A DNA stretch of 64,000 nt from Phaeosaccion multiseriatum (taxonomy: Eukaryota; Ochrophyta, other classes): the NCBI GenBank assembly GCA_965112735.1, contig OZ218954.1:2108001-2172000 (forward strand), in the 5' to 3' direction. This document shows positions 13,545 through 25,100 of the stretch, piece after piece (position 1 is the stretch's first letter; each line of letters starts with the position of its first letter). The position numbers and the translations under genes are program-made. The notes beneath the pieces are model-generated. The model worked only from the letters and a program-made list of their open reading frames with translations, had not been told where the DNA came from and ran no database searches.

Positions 13545-15226
13545 GTGTGTGTTGTGTGTCTGTGCGTGTGTGTGTTGTGTGTGTGTTGTGCGTGTGTGTG
13601 TGTTGTGTGTGTGTGTGTGTGTGTATGTTTGCGTGTGTGTATTCTCTCTCTCCCTGTTGTGCTGTGTATCCCATCGTTGCTCGCCCTCTCTGCTGCCGCT
13701 TTACACCCCTTGCCATCACACCAGCGAGCATCGTCGATGTGGCGTTCCAAATCCACACGGAGGTTGGGCTCACCATGGTCGGCGCCTCCGTGAACGGTGC
13801 CACGGTGGCAATGTCCTACCAACTGAAGAACGGCGACGTGGTGATCATCAACACCGATGCGGAAACGGCCAAGCCCGACCCGCAGTGGCTGAAGTTCAGT
13901 ACCAATTCATCCACGCGCTCCAAGGTACAGTCAGGACTCTTTCAACTACACGTATGCCTCTGCTTCTAACTTCTTCTAACTTTACTTGCCCTTCTCTCCC
14001 TCCTCCCTCTCCATACTTCTTCTAACTTTACTTACCCTCCTCTCCCTCCTCCCTCCCAGCTGCGTGCATTCTTCAAGACGCAGCAAAACGAGCAGCTCGT
14101 GACGGCCGGAATGATGATTGTTGATGACTTCATGCGGAAGCACAAGACCCTCATCAAGGTCAGTCAGGCAGGCAGTCAGTCATTCAGGCAGTCAGTCAGT
14201 CAGTGAGTGGGAGAGAGGGAGGGAAGGACACAGGTAGGAATCTCCCCCCCCCCCCTCCTGTTCCGCCCCTCCTGTCTGCCCGCCCTCGCCAACCGCTTCC
14301 TCGTCTGCCTCGTTGCCTCAACCCTCACACTTCCACCCCATCCCACCTCACCCCCTCGTTGCCTGAACCCTCACCCCCACCCCGTCCTACTTCACCCCTC
14401 CTACCCGCACCCACACCTCCTGTCTTTTGCCCGTAAGGTCAAGCTTGGCGTGGTGCCCTCTCGGGAGCGTTTGGCAGCCTCGGTACCCATCCGTATGTCA
14501 GTAAAGTCCTTCGAGGCGTTCTGTGTGCAACTTGGCTGCTCCGACAAGCTCGAGGTGAACCGACTCATGGCCAAGGCGCTGTCCATTCACGTCATGGATC
14601 TGCCCCTCGTCGCGACGGGGGGGGGGGAAGTTGGTGGTACATCAACCGCAGCAGCAGCAGCAGTTGGTGATACAGCAGCAGCAGGCCCAGACGACGACAA
14701 GGATGAGGGCGGAGACGGACGAGACGTGCAAGTAGTGCCGTCGAAGCCCTCGCCGCAGGCCTTGGTGCCACCAATACGCCGGCCTGTGAGGCAACCCCCC
14801 CCTGGGGTCGCTGCGGCCGCCGCCGCCGCTCGTGGCGAAACGAGGAGCCCTCTGCACCGCAGACAGCGCTGGTCTCCGCCGGAGCCTTTCCCCTCGTCCT
14901 CCCCCTCCTCATCATCCTCATCATCCTCCTCCTCCTCCTCCCCCCCGGCGCACCCATCCTCCGTGTCTTCCCCTCTGTGGTCACCACCGCCCGTGTCCAA
15001 GAGGTCGTTCGCCAAGGGTACTCGTTGGAGCAGCAGGAGGAGGAGGGTGACAAGCGGTGGGGAGCAGGTGCATGCGATGGGAGGAGGCGAGAAGTGGCGG
15101 CCGGGCATGGTCTTTGATGACGACGCTTCCGAGGACGGGCGCCGCCGCCGCAGCAGCAGCAGCAGCAAGAGTGGCAGTGGGAGGAGAAGGAGGAGCAGTG
15201 GGAGCAGCATCAGTAGCAGCAGCAGC

Positions 15227-15282
<56 letters not shown>

Positions 15283-16726
15283 CAGTGGCAAGAAGGGAGG
15301 TAAAGGCGCTAAGATTGCCGGCCTGGGTATGGGGCCTATACCGGGCATGAGGGTGGCAGCGGCCATTGCCGATCCAGAGATGGGCTGTCCATGCTGCTTG
15401 CCCGTCAAGGGAGACGAGATCGTGGGGACAAGGGAGAAGAACGGGGAAGTAGCCGTACATCGGTGAGTCGGGACGCGAGCGCGGGGGAGAGAAGCGAGGA
15501 GGGGACGAGTAAGAGGGGAGAGAATGAAAATATGGCTCTGGGCAGTAAAGAGGATGGAGGAGGAGGGACCAGAGAGAGAGAGAAGGGCGGGACGTTGTTG
15601 CTGCTGAGTGCAAGGCGAAAGGAGCAACAACTTGTTTTTCGTTTCTTTGTTCTAACCACCCTCTCCCTCTTGCTCTCCCTTCCTCCCTCTCTCCCTCCCT
15701 CCTTCGCTCCCTCCCTCTCCCCCCTCTCAGGCCCCGATGCCCCGAGGCAGAAAGGCTGATGCAGCTCCACCGCCTCTCTGCCCTCGAAGCTGTCTCCAAG
15801 AAACCGCCGCAGCGCCCCTCCCCCGTCGGAGAGCGGGTCGAACTCAAGTGGGCCGACGACTACGACGACAAGGCCCCCTCGATGGCAGTGGATGGCGCCT
15901 CCGACCGCTCCCCGGCCCCCCCCGACCACCTGTTCACTGTTGACATCAAGGTTAGGGAGGGAGGGAGGGAGGGGAGGAAGGGGAGGGGAGGAGGGGGAGG
16001 GACTGAGGGAGGGGGGGGGAGGGGGCTGGCGTGCTGTAGTAGGGTTTGTTTGGAGAAAACGTGGAAGTGCCCCATCACACACAGAGTGCGGTCCGACCCA
16101 TCAACCTTCCCTCCCTCCCTCCCTCCCTCTCCTCACAGATATTCTGCTCCGACCGCAAGTACCTGCTCAGTGACGTTGCTCGCACAGTGTCTGAGAATGC
16201 CGTCATCGTCGCCACCATGTCGAGAACACACGGCAGAGACGCCACCTTCACCTACACTGTGCTGATCAGGGACGTGACGCACGTTCAGGTGGGTTATCGT
16301 ACATGTCTTGGGCTTTGGATTGGTTGGTGGGTTGATTGGTTAGCTGGTTAGCTGGTTAGCTGGTTGGTGGGTTGGTTGGTGGGTGGGTTGGTCGGTCGGT
16401 GGGTTGGCTGTTGGTGGGTTGGTGGGTTGGTTGATTGGTTGGTTGGTGGGTTGGTTGATTGGTTGATTGGTGGGTTGGTTGATTGGTTGGTTGGTCAGGC
16501 TACTTGTCACTGAGTCCGTTTAACAGTCAGACACAGACAAGTTTTATGGACGGAGTCTGTCTGGCATGTGCGTTGCGCCTGTTATGAGCACGAAACCCAT
16601 GCACGTCGTGTGCTGCTGTATCACCAACTGCTGCTGTTGCCCCAGACATTGCTGGACGACATAATGGGCGTGGAGAACGTGATTATGTGCGAGAGGGTAT
16701 ACCATCATCGCCGCACGGGCCGCTGA
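8906..16726 (+). CDS. RSH: Plastid-targeted bifunctional RelA/SpoT homologue (ppGpp synthetase/hydrolase)
   Basis: Thirteen exons in phase: 8906-10126, 10236-10359, 10627-10742, 11045-11224, 11614-11863, 12274-12566, 13174-13432, 13725-13924, 14060-14158, 14438-15462, 15731-15950, 16139-16288, 16646-16726; 1,405 residues. It makes and degrades (p)ppGpp. The N-terminus has a hydrophobic segment ending GEVTAFQQP, a heterokont plastid signal. The HD hydrolase domain (about 408-600) keeps the metal and catalytic residues: [23 protein letters not shown]. The synthetase domain (about 625-790) keeps the GYQSLHTT and EVQIRT motifs with the catalytic Glu. TGS starts at [11 protein letters not shown] zinc-finger/RIS motif [15 protein letters not shown]...VHRPRC follows, then a C-terminal ACT domain. 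Oddity: about 260 residues of Ser/Ala/Gly-rich sequence separate TGS from the zinc finger. All catalytic motifs look intact, so I infer a bifunctional enzyme. It is divergent from the lipase gene. Confidence 0.95.
10748..10830 (+). repeat. (GT)n at RSH intron donor
   Basis: GT repeat starting 6 bp after the donor at 10743. Confidence 0.9.
12064..12265 (+). repeat. (CTCC)n/(CTCTCC)n polypyrimidine tract in RSH intron
   Basis: About 200 bp of C/T-only repeat ending just before the acceptor at 12273. Confidence 0.9.
12570..12750 (+). repeat. (GT)n/(GTGC)n/(TATG)n tract at RSH intron donor
   Basis: Degenerate GT-based satellite beginning at the GTATGTGTG donor (12567). Confidence 0.9.
13434..13645 (+). 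repeat. Degenerate (GT)n with TGTTG periods in RSH intron
   Basis: About 210 bp of GTGTG/TGTTGTG starting at the donor at 13433. Confidence 0.9.
15210..15285 (+). repeat. (AGT/AGC)n coding for poly-Ser in RSH
   Basis: In-frame AGC and AGT codons giving about 25 Ser in the RSH linker between TGS and zinc-finger domains. Confidence 0.9.
16318..16497 (+). repeat. (GGTT)n/(GGTG)n tract in RSH last intron
   Basis: TTGGTTGGTGGGTTGG-type satellite filling the first half of the intron 16289-16645. Confidence 0.9.
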
Positions 16727-17472
16727 AGCAAGGCGCTGAAGCAAGGCGCTGCAGCAATGCGTTAAGCAATGGGCGACAGAGGCTGGGGAGGGAGGAGAGG
16801 AGAGGGAGGAGAGGAGAGGGGGCCTTCCTTTGGGGGGCGGCAAGGGAGAGGCGAGGAGAGGGAACACGGGCCTGCCTGCCGCCTGCACGGCACTTGGCAC
16901 TTGGTGCTGAGGGAACGCGCCCCAAATGGCAGAGGATGGCAGAGGATGGCAGAGGATGGCAGAGGATAGCAGAGGATAGCAGAAGATAGCAAAGGATGGC
17001 AGAGGATGGCAGTGGATGACGGAGGATGGCAGAGGATGGCAAAGGATGGCAGTGGATGGCGGAGGATAGCAAAGGATGGCAGAGGATGGCAGTGGATGAC
17101 GGAGGATGGCAGAGGATGGCAAAGGATGGCAGTGGATGGCGGAGGATGGCGGAGGATGGCAGCAGGTGACAGCTGATGGCAGCAGGGGATGGCAGTGCGT
17201 GAGGCTGTCTCTCTGTCTCTCCTCAATTTTTATTCATATTCTATCATGTACAAAAGAGTTTAGAGGGGGGAGGGGGGCAAGCAAGACAGGGTTCTAGCTT
17301 TGGCCATGCCCGCAGCGCACTTCTGGCGGGCAAGCAGAGGTGTGGTAGAGGGAGGGGAGGGAACACAGCCTGCGCACCAGAACAGACCAGAGTATTGATA
17401 TAATTATATATCAATCGTACCACCGACCTATAATTATATATCACTCTTCCCCCCTTTGTGTGTCTTCTCTAG
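16727..17472. other. Region between RSH and the next exon
   Basis: Holds GAGG repeats, the 10-bp minisatellite, and AT-rich patches (17224-17256 and 17395-17445) that stand out from the GC-rich surroundings and may mark 3'-end formation. One patch has a near-perfect palindrome TTGATATAATTATATATCAA. No gene is seen apart from a possible mini-exon at 17189-17198. Confidence 0.5.
16926..17176 (+). repeat. 10-bp minisatellite GGATGGCAGA downstream of RSH
   Basis: About 25 tandem copies of a 10-bp unit (GGATGGCAGA/GGATGGCAGT/GGATAGCAAA variants). It lies 200 bp after the RSH stop codon. Variants recreate the 15-bp GATGGCAGTGGATGG motif seen elsewhere in the window. Confidence 0.9.
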
Positions 17473-17996
17473 TAAATAACGTTATTTACTCTTTGTACCC
17501 TTGTGTGGCGTGCCGTATCGAGAAGGGGGAGGGTCGCTGGAAGGAGAGAAACGACTTTTACGGCACCTGGAGAGGCTTTCTTCTGCAGCTGGCGCCGAAC
17601 TTTAAGGTTAGGAGAGTGAGGGACGGGAGGGGAGGGAGGGAGAGGGAGGGAGGGGAGGGGAGGGAGGGAGAGGGAGGGAGGGGAGGAGGGAGGGAGAGGG
17701 AGGGAGGGGAGGTAGCGGAGGGCCCCATCCGAGCTAAGCGGCGGCTGCCATGCTCTGCTGTGCTTCGCTGTGCTTCTGCGCCCTCTCGTTGACCGTTACG
17801 CCACGCCGCGCCGCCCATAATCCCCCAGCTGATGCAGAGCAAGACGCAGGCTAGCGAGGAGCAGCACTTTCAGTGGCTCAACCTCAAGGCCTATGCGCTG
17901 CCGCACTCACCCCCTAGGCTTCTGTTGTTTTGTTGCGCTGGCCTGCTTGTGCTGCTGCTGTTGTCGTTGTTGTTGCTGCTGCTGCAAACCAATTGA
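17473..17996 (+). CDS. Possible small tail-anchored membrane protein (3' exons only)
   Basis: Two exons fit: 17473-17606, after an AG acceptor, and 17829-17996, ending in TGA. They join in phase 0 and encode about 100 residues. The first part is hydrophilic (RIEKGEGRWKERNDFYGTW). The C-terminus is a very hydrophobic Leu-rich segment (LLLFCCAGLLVLLLLLSLLL) ending QTN, as in tail-anchored proteins. No in-frame ATG is visible in the first exon, so the start must be upstream; a mini-exon ATGGCAGTGC at 17189-17198 would fit the phase but is speculative. The Leu-rich tail comes from CTG/TTG repeats and could be fortuitous. I recognise no family. It lies downstream of the RSH gene on the same strand and converges on the alpha/beta hydrolase gene. 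Confidence 0.35.
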
Positions 17997-18548
17997 GAGT
18001 TTTCTTGTGGCACGGCGTCCGCGGGCAAGAAGGAGAGGGATTGCTTAACATTGCTTTCATTCGTTCTTTACTTTTACGGATAGGTACCACCCGACGACTC
18101 AATAGCTGGTGTTCGCTTCCCGCAAAAGGTTTCAACCTCCCAAGTCCTTTCTCCTCTCTCTTTCTCTCTTCCTCCTACGCTCCAGGCTCTCTTCGTATAT
18201 ACATGAGGGCAGAGCGTCTTCCCCACACACGCACCCTTCCCCCTCCCACCCCTCCTTCCTCCATTCAAGATAAAGACTCGTATCTCATCCCCCGCCCTCC
18301 TCACTTCCCCTCCTTTTGTACAGACTTGAATGCCACACCATATACAAAAAAGTTAAAAGAGTATGAGTATTCCTTCCACACACATATACACATACTATAC
18401 ATATATATAACATACATGCATCGTATGCCAAAAAACAGCAGCAGCAGGGTATCCATTTCAAAAGAAAGCAAAAGATGGACAATACGTGCACCCCCCACAG
18501 TCAAACTCTCACACCCAGTGTTGCCATACCGGCTCCCAAAAACACTAC
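17997..18548. other. Convergent intergenic region
   Basis: 552 bp between the possible tail-anchored gene and the alpha/beta hydrolase stop. C/T-rich, with an A/T-rich stretch (18340-18425). No gene seen. Confidence 0.5.
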
Positions 18549-19369
18549 CTAGCTAGTGTCCTCCCAGCTGCTCCAATCGGGGCTGCCCTGCCCCCCCCCC
18601 CTCTGTATGTCGGCGAGCCACTCCACGATTTGGTCGTTCACAGCCCGTGGCGCCTCGTCTGTTGGGGTGGGCACAAGGCAGGCATATTGGAAAGGAGGGA
18701 AAAGGACACACGTGCTCAGTAAAGAGATGAAAAAGAAAAAGCAGGACGCCAGTAGCAAGCAATTGGTAAGCTTTTCCCCTTCTCCCCCACTTCCTTCCTT
18801 CCTCTCTCCCCCACCCACCCACCCACCCACCCACTCATTCACTCATCCTCACCCACTTCTCTCACCCACGCACGCGCTCACCCACCCCACCCTCCCACCC
18901 ACCCATTCACCATTCATCCTTCACCCACCTACCAAACCACCCACCCCACCCCACCCACCACTCGCGCACCCACCCTACCCACCCCACCCACCCACCTTGT
19001 GGGCAGTGACCAGCATCAAGGTCCACTCTCGTGGCCCTCGGGTACAGCCTTTGCACGCCCTCCGCAGTCCGCCTTGTCACCACCTTATCCCTCGCCCCCC
19101 ATAGGAGTAATAGAGGTACTTGGAGGTCGCTCACGAGAGACTCCACCGTTTGAAAGCCCAGGAACCCCCCCCCTCCCTCGCCAGTGCTGCCGTGCTGCTC
19201 CTGTTGTTGTTGTGGCCATCGTCCTCCTCCTCCTCCTCCTCCTCTGCTGCTCCTGCTGCTGCTGCTGCCATCTGTTGGTGGCTCTTGTTCCGCGGCCTCT
19301 ACTGCTGCTGGAAAGGCTGCTACCCGATCTGCAGCAGCGGCGGAAGAGGCCGTGGCCATGCTGATTACC

Positions 19370-19400
<31 letters not shown>

Positions 19401-21714
19401 GGCTGTGGTCTATGTTGTTGTTGCGTCCCAAGAGCGCTGCCACAAACATGTTACAGAGGCGGTAAAACACCTGCTCGTGTTGGTGGTTCGTATTGTTGTT
19501 GTTGTTGTGTGAAGAAGGTATCACAGACAGAGAAGGTATCAGAGACAGAGAAGGTAGATACATGGTGTCAGTCCCAAGCAAAAGCGCGTGTCTCAACCGT
19601 CGAGAGAGAGAGAGAGACGGGTGAGAGGGAGCGGCGGCGGCGGCGGTGAATACATATGTCATACGGTATAAACCTTCTGCCCGTATCCTTCCACCTTCCT
19701 TCCCTCCTCCCGGCCCATACGCCTCAGGGGAAGAGACAGAAGGATCAACCGACAGACAGACAGACATACATACATACACAGACTGACTATCTTCCTTCGT
19801 GCCCACATGTGCTCGACTGCCTGACTGCCTGGCTGACGGACTTACTGACTGTCTCATCGTTTGACCCACCCACATACCTCAACCCACCCACCCACCCACC
19901 CGCCCACCCACACGCACCCAACCCCACCCACTCACCCACCCATGCCACCAACGCCACCAACGCCACCCACTCCACCCACTCCACCCACCCACCCTCCCCA
20001 TCCACCCACCCTCGCCATCCAAACCACTCACCTGCGACGCGTGAGGGTGCTTGGCCGCATTGCAAATGTCTTCAACCAGAGCGTCGTCGACATTTGAGGG
20101 ATCAAAGTAAGCCTCCCGCAACGCCCTTCGCACCGTGCTGGGCCGCCGAGCGAATTCAAAGGTTGCCGACACGACCATCTGCCAGCAGGCGATGAGGCAG
20201 TGGCGGCTGCTGCGCTGGATGGAGGCGGCGTGGAAGGCCAGGGGCAACGGGGAAGACAGTGACAGCGATGGGGTTGCTGTGCTGCTGGTGCTGCTGGTGC
20301 AAGTGGTGGGGGCCGCCGTATCAGTCCTCGCTGCGGCTGGGAAGGAGGAGGAGGAGGAGGAGGAGGAGGTCTGGAAAAGCCGGCTGCTGCTGTGGCCGCT
20401 ATTTGATGCTCCTTCTCCTCCCCCTCCCCTGCTTCTCCCTTGCCCAGCAAGGGTGCGCCGCCCCCCCGTGCTACGTCCGCCTCTGGAAGAGAAAGGCATG
20501 GCAATGGTACTACTCGTTGAGGCCCTGGCAACGCTTCCACCACCGCTCTCCCTGCCCTCCGCTCCGAAGCGCAGGAATGCGTTGAGTAACACGCACCCAC
20601 TCACCAGCTGTGGCAGAGTACAATATGTACAGAATGAAAAAGGGGCGTTGAAAAGCAGAGAAATTAGACGGCAACGTCCGAGCCGAGCGAAAAAGAAGGA
20701 GGAGGAGGAGGAGGAGGAGGAGAAGAAGAAGAAGAAGAAGAAGAAGAAGAAGAAGAAGAAGAAGAACAACAACGAGGAGGAGAAAGACGAAAAGAAGAAC
20801 CTAAAGCACACACGCACCTCAGGGCCTGCCTGGGAGGCGGCTGCCAGAGCCGTGTACCCGCCGAGGGAGTTTCCAACCAGAATAGCCTTGTTACGTCCTC
20901 CTCCTGCCCCTGTCCCCAGCTTGTAGTCCAGGAAATCCACAACCTGGTGGGGGAGGAGAGAGTCCAGAACGAGGAGGAGGAGGAGGAGGAAGAGGAGGAG
21001 GAGGAGGAGGAGGAGGAGGAGGAGAGGAGGAGGAGGAGGAGGAGGAGGAGGAGGAGGAGGAGGAGGAGGAGAAGGAGGGCTTTAGACACAGCACCCAAGC
21101 TTCGCTGCTGCCTAACCCACGAGCGTTGTTGAGGAAGCCATCTCAGTCAACCCAAAAGCCTCCTCCGTTTCGCACAGGTTCAGCCCAGATCTCTCTCCCT
21201 CTCTCCTCTCACCAACCAATCTATGCCTTACCTGCTGCGTCCAGAGCCGAGGGTGGTAGGAGCGGAGGAGGGGCTTGTCGCTCTTGCCAAAGCCCAGGAG
21301 ATCCAGAGCATACACCTTCCTCCCCGTCCTCCGAGCAAGGGCGTTAACATTGTAGCGCCACATGAAGGACGAGGCAGCAAAGCCGTGCAGGAGGATAATG
21401 GGCGCGTGCTCCCCTCCATCTGCTGGTGCAACCGCCCTCTCCGTGTTTCCCCGTTCTTCTCCCTCCCGTCCGCGCTCCCCTGCCGTCACGTAGTGGATGT
21501 CATGGTCCCCCCACTTCCACACGCTGGACTTCAGCAGGGGAAGGCTCTCACCGCTGCCGCTGCTGCCCGTGGCAGTCCTCTTACTGCCGCCCCTCTCCTC
21601 CCCTGGCCCTCCTTTCACGACGACCTTGCGAACCGCACCTGCGCCTCCAGGGAGGTGGAAAGCGGCCCCTGGACAGATGGGGAAGAGGAGCAGGAGAACA
21701 CCAGCCCTTCTCAT
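18549..21714 (-). CDS. Plastid-targeted alpha/beta hydrolase
   Basis: Five exons, all in phase: 21714-21232, 20943-20818, 20607-20032, 19470-18996, 18658-18549; 589 residues. The start gives a signal peptide (RRAGVLLLLFPICPG) followed by AAFHLP, a heterokont plastid cleavage motif. The core fold follows: oxyanion-hole strand ILLHGFAASSFMWR, then YALDLLGFGKSDKP, the nucleophile elbow GNSLGG, the acid in LLWGARDKV and the His in DAGHCPQDE. The pattern resembles plant chloroplast hydrolases of the pheophytinase/chlorophyll-dephytylase or epoxide-hydrolase-like clade, but the substrate cannot be read from sequence. The lid region carries two long Ser/Gly/Thr low-complexity inserts (exons 3 and 4). 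It shares a 470-bp divergent upstream region with the gene at 22185. Confidence 0.9.
18815..18995 (+). repeat. (CCCA)n tract in hydrolase intron
   Basis: CCCA/CCACTCA satellite; on the sense strand it begins as GTGGGTGGGTGGG at the donor (18995). Confidence 0.9.
19865..20030 (+). repeat. (CCCA)n tract in hydrolase intron
   Basis: CCCA/CCAACGCCA satellite; on the sense strand it is a TGGG repeat following the donor at 20031. Confidence 0.9.
20695..20775 (+). repeat. (GGA)n/(GAA)n tract in hydrolase intron
   Basis: Sense strand CTT/CCT repeat located between exons ending 20818 and starting 20607. Confidence 0.9.
20968..21075 (+). repeat. (GGA)n tract in hydrolase intron
   Basis: Sense strand TCC repeat forming a long polypyrimidine tract before the acceptor at 20944. 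Confidence 0.9.
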
Positions 21715-22184
21715 TGTCCGGCACACCTTTCCAACCTTGTGCCCTTGTGCGGACAGTACGAAGGGGGGGGGGTGAGAGGTCTCGGAATTCAAGTTGAACG
21801 AGATTTTTTTTGAAACGGCGGGTTGCAGCAAGTAACAGATGGGCTGAAGCGGAAGCCGAAGACTCAGACGAGAGGAGTACGATAAGTACGACAGTGGAGA
21901 GGAAAACGTGCCAATCTGGCCTCCATCCCCTTCTCGTGGAGCACTCCCTGCCTGTGCTGCTCTGCTTGGAAGCTGCGCGTTCCACTTTGGAGCCAGGAGG
22001 GCAAGTAACAACCGATTTGTAAGTAAAACGTATGCCCCAGCCCTCTTGGGTGAAGCTGGCTGGTACGGGAGCGACACGGTCTCGACACCTGTTCTCCTCT
22101 TCCCCTTCCTACTCTTCGTAAAAGGCTGGCCGAATGGTGGAGGCAGCAGCAGCAGCAGCAGCGGGAGCATCAACGGTGGAAACC
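21715..22184. promoter_or_regulatory. Divergent upstream region of hydrolase and propeller-like genes
   Basis: 470 bp between start codons, almost free of microsatellites, which is unusual in this window. It likely carries both promoters. No defined element is recognised. Confidence 0.4.
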
Positions 22185-25100
22185 ATGGGCACTGGTCTCC
22201 GAACGCCAAGGTCCCTGGCACTGCTAGTGTTGTGTTGTGTGTGGCTCAGCCTACCGCTCAGGACGGAGGGCTACTTCTCCATTCGGGGAGGGCCTGTGGT
22301 GAAGTCGCTTCTTCCAAAGCCGCAACCGCCACAAGAGCAAGAGCAGCCGGAAGGCCTCGACACGTCATCCGGCAACCGACAAAATTTCCGTGCTGTCGCC
22401 TCGGCGCTCGGTGGCGAGGTGTGGAAAGAAGTCCTGCATCAGAAGAACCCCCTCCACCACCACCACAAGGTGGTGCAGCTGGAGAACGATGAGTCGCCGG
22501 CCTCGTCAGCAGCAGCGGCGACAGCAGCGGCAGCAGCGGCAGCAGCAGTGGCAGCAGCCGCAGCGGCAGGCGACTCGGGCCGGACCTTGGCCTCATCTCT
22601 CATCGACAACTTTCTCAATCTGGTGCTTGGATCGCAGAAGCACGACAATATGAACCTCCGGAACCGCTTCCATCACCATGACGGCCCGGATGTGCGCCTG
22701 CCCGCTCTCATCGTGGCACTGCCTCAGCAACTACAGGCAGGCCAGGTCCGATGCAGCAACTCACTCTTGCACGCCTCTGGCGTCTTGCCGACGGCCCGGC
22801 GGCGGCGAAGGAGGAGGGGGGGGCAGGGTGTGGGGGGCGGCGGCGACACGTACCTCTGTGCAGCGGCACTAGCGGCGGTGGAAGCGGCGAAAAGGGTGAC
22901 GGGCTTCCCGCAATCTGCCATCGCTTCCTCTGTTGACGGGGGGGCTGGAGGTGGACAGCAGTGGGGTGGAGGAGGCGGCGCCATCGCAGAGCATGGGCCT
23001 TACGAAGGGGAAAGGAGTGCCCTTCTGAATGACCATGAACATGGCGACGATCTGTATGAGGAGGACGACCACGACTACCACCCCTTCTCGCCGCACGCAC
23101 GAGCAGCAATCGGCTTCGAGGACTCCGTGAGGCTCGTAGGGGAGCTGGTGGTACCCAAACCTGGTGAGTGAGTGTTTTGAGGCAGAGAAGAGGGAGAGGG
23201 GGTGGTGCTTGCTTTGTCTCTCAACCACAGAGGGTTGGCTCGGTTAGGTCCTTCGAACAAGATCCATTTACACCAGCTCTCTCATATTGCACTGTAGACT
23301 TCGGCGGTGGAGCGAGGGAGCCCCCCCCCCCCTTCTTGTTTGCTTGTCACTACTGTGACCTGCTCCGACTGCCCAGAGTCCAAGAGCACCATGACCTAAA
23401 CCCCGCTCCCTCCCTTCTCTCCTTTTGCCCCCTCTTCACTCAAGGTTTCCTGAAGCTGCACAACACTCAAGAGGAGCTCAGCCCCACTGAGATTATGATC
23501 AAGAAGAATAGCTACCACGGCTTCAACCCGGAGCCGGGCGTGGACATGCTGGTCGTGTCTTCCTTTGGTGTCATGACCAGTGGAGGGCTTACCCAAGTGG
23601 ACTTGTCCTCAATTAACGTGAGTTGGGGAGGGAGGGACGGGACGGGAGGGAGGGAGGGGATGGCTGTGCGGGCTCAAGGTGTGCGTGTGTGTTTGTGATG
23701 GCTGACGAATAGAGTTTGACCTCACTCTCTCTCATCCCGTCTGCTTCCTCGCCGCTCACGCACGCTCTTACGCACACACACACATACACACACGCACACA
23801 CACACACACACACACGCATCAGGCGGATGTGAGCCGCAGCAGAAGCAGCACCGTCACAGAAGGCAACGGCGCCTGCCAGACCTCGCGAAGCGCCAACCCC
23901 GAAATGGTCTCGTTCGGAGGCAAGCTGCAGTGGCCCAACGAAGTGGAGTGGGTGGCTCCCCGCAGCCTCAAAGGCACCCCTGTGGCGGACTTCGCTTGGG
24001 CCGCCAAGGGTATATATCTAGTGGCTGACGGCTTTCTCTGCCCGGGCAAGGGCGACGGAGGCATCTACATAGGTTAGTGAGCTGACAGGCATAGGATCTG
24101 TGGCTTGTGTGCTGTATAACCAACTGCTGTGGTGAGGCAGAGGTATACTCTTTGGCGTGGGTATGTGCGTATGCGCGTGCCTGCGTGCTTGGTACTTGTG
24201 TGTCTGTGTGCGTATGGGCGTGCGTATGTGTATGTGTGTGCATATGTTTGTGTGTGCATGTGTTTGTGTGTGCATGTGTATGTGTGCGTGTGTATGTGTG
24301 TGTGTGTGTGCGTGTGACCTCTCGCTCTCCCCTTGCCTCAGCTTAAGACACACAGACAGACATGTAAAGCAAGAGATACATCACAGCAACTGATGACTGA
24401 TTCCCTCTCCCCCCGCCCCCCATGTATAGGCCACCCTGCCTCCAAAGAGCTTCACCGCCTAACGTCACTTAAGAAGGGCTGGTTCTATCACAAGGCGGTG
24501 TGGCTGGACCTCCCCGGGGGGCGCAAGGCCATCCTTACGGCCAGGGCAACCATGCCTCTCTTGGGAAAGTCGAAATCGGAGCTCGTCTTCCTCGAAATGC
24601 CCACCTCTGCTTCTACAGCTGGCACCACCACCACCACCACCACCACTGCCACCTCCAGTAGCAGCGGCAGTAGAGGAAGAGCGGTGGCGAGACTGCCTCG
24701 TATGAAGTCAAGCGCCCGCAGTGGAGGCGACAAGGTGTTGAAGGAGCAAGATCCACAGGCGTTTCTGTCCATGCCGTGGAAGGAGACGGTGCTTGTGGAG
24801 GGCCCGGATGTGATGTTTGACGTTACGGATCTGGATGCAAGGGACGACACTATTGAGGTTGGTTGTTGGTTCGGACGGCAAGAGGAAGAAGAAGAAGGAG
24901 AGAAAAGGATGGGGAGGGAGGGAGGGAGGGGGGGGGGGAGCCGGACTAACGAGAAGCACCCTTCTAATACTGTGATTTGCTCCTTCTGCTGCTGCTGCTG
25001 CTGTATCACCAACTGCTGCAGGTGTTCTGTGCGGAGTTCTTCGGAGAGCGCTTGACGCTTCGCTCGCTGCACGTGGGCAATCCCGCCAAGGGGGTGCCGC

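Noticed and set aside
8906-16726. RSH as a pseudogene because of its many stops between exons
   Set aside because: All thirteen exons join in phase with GT-AG sites and keep catalytic residues; the stops are in introns.
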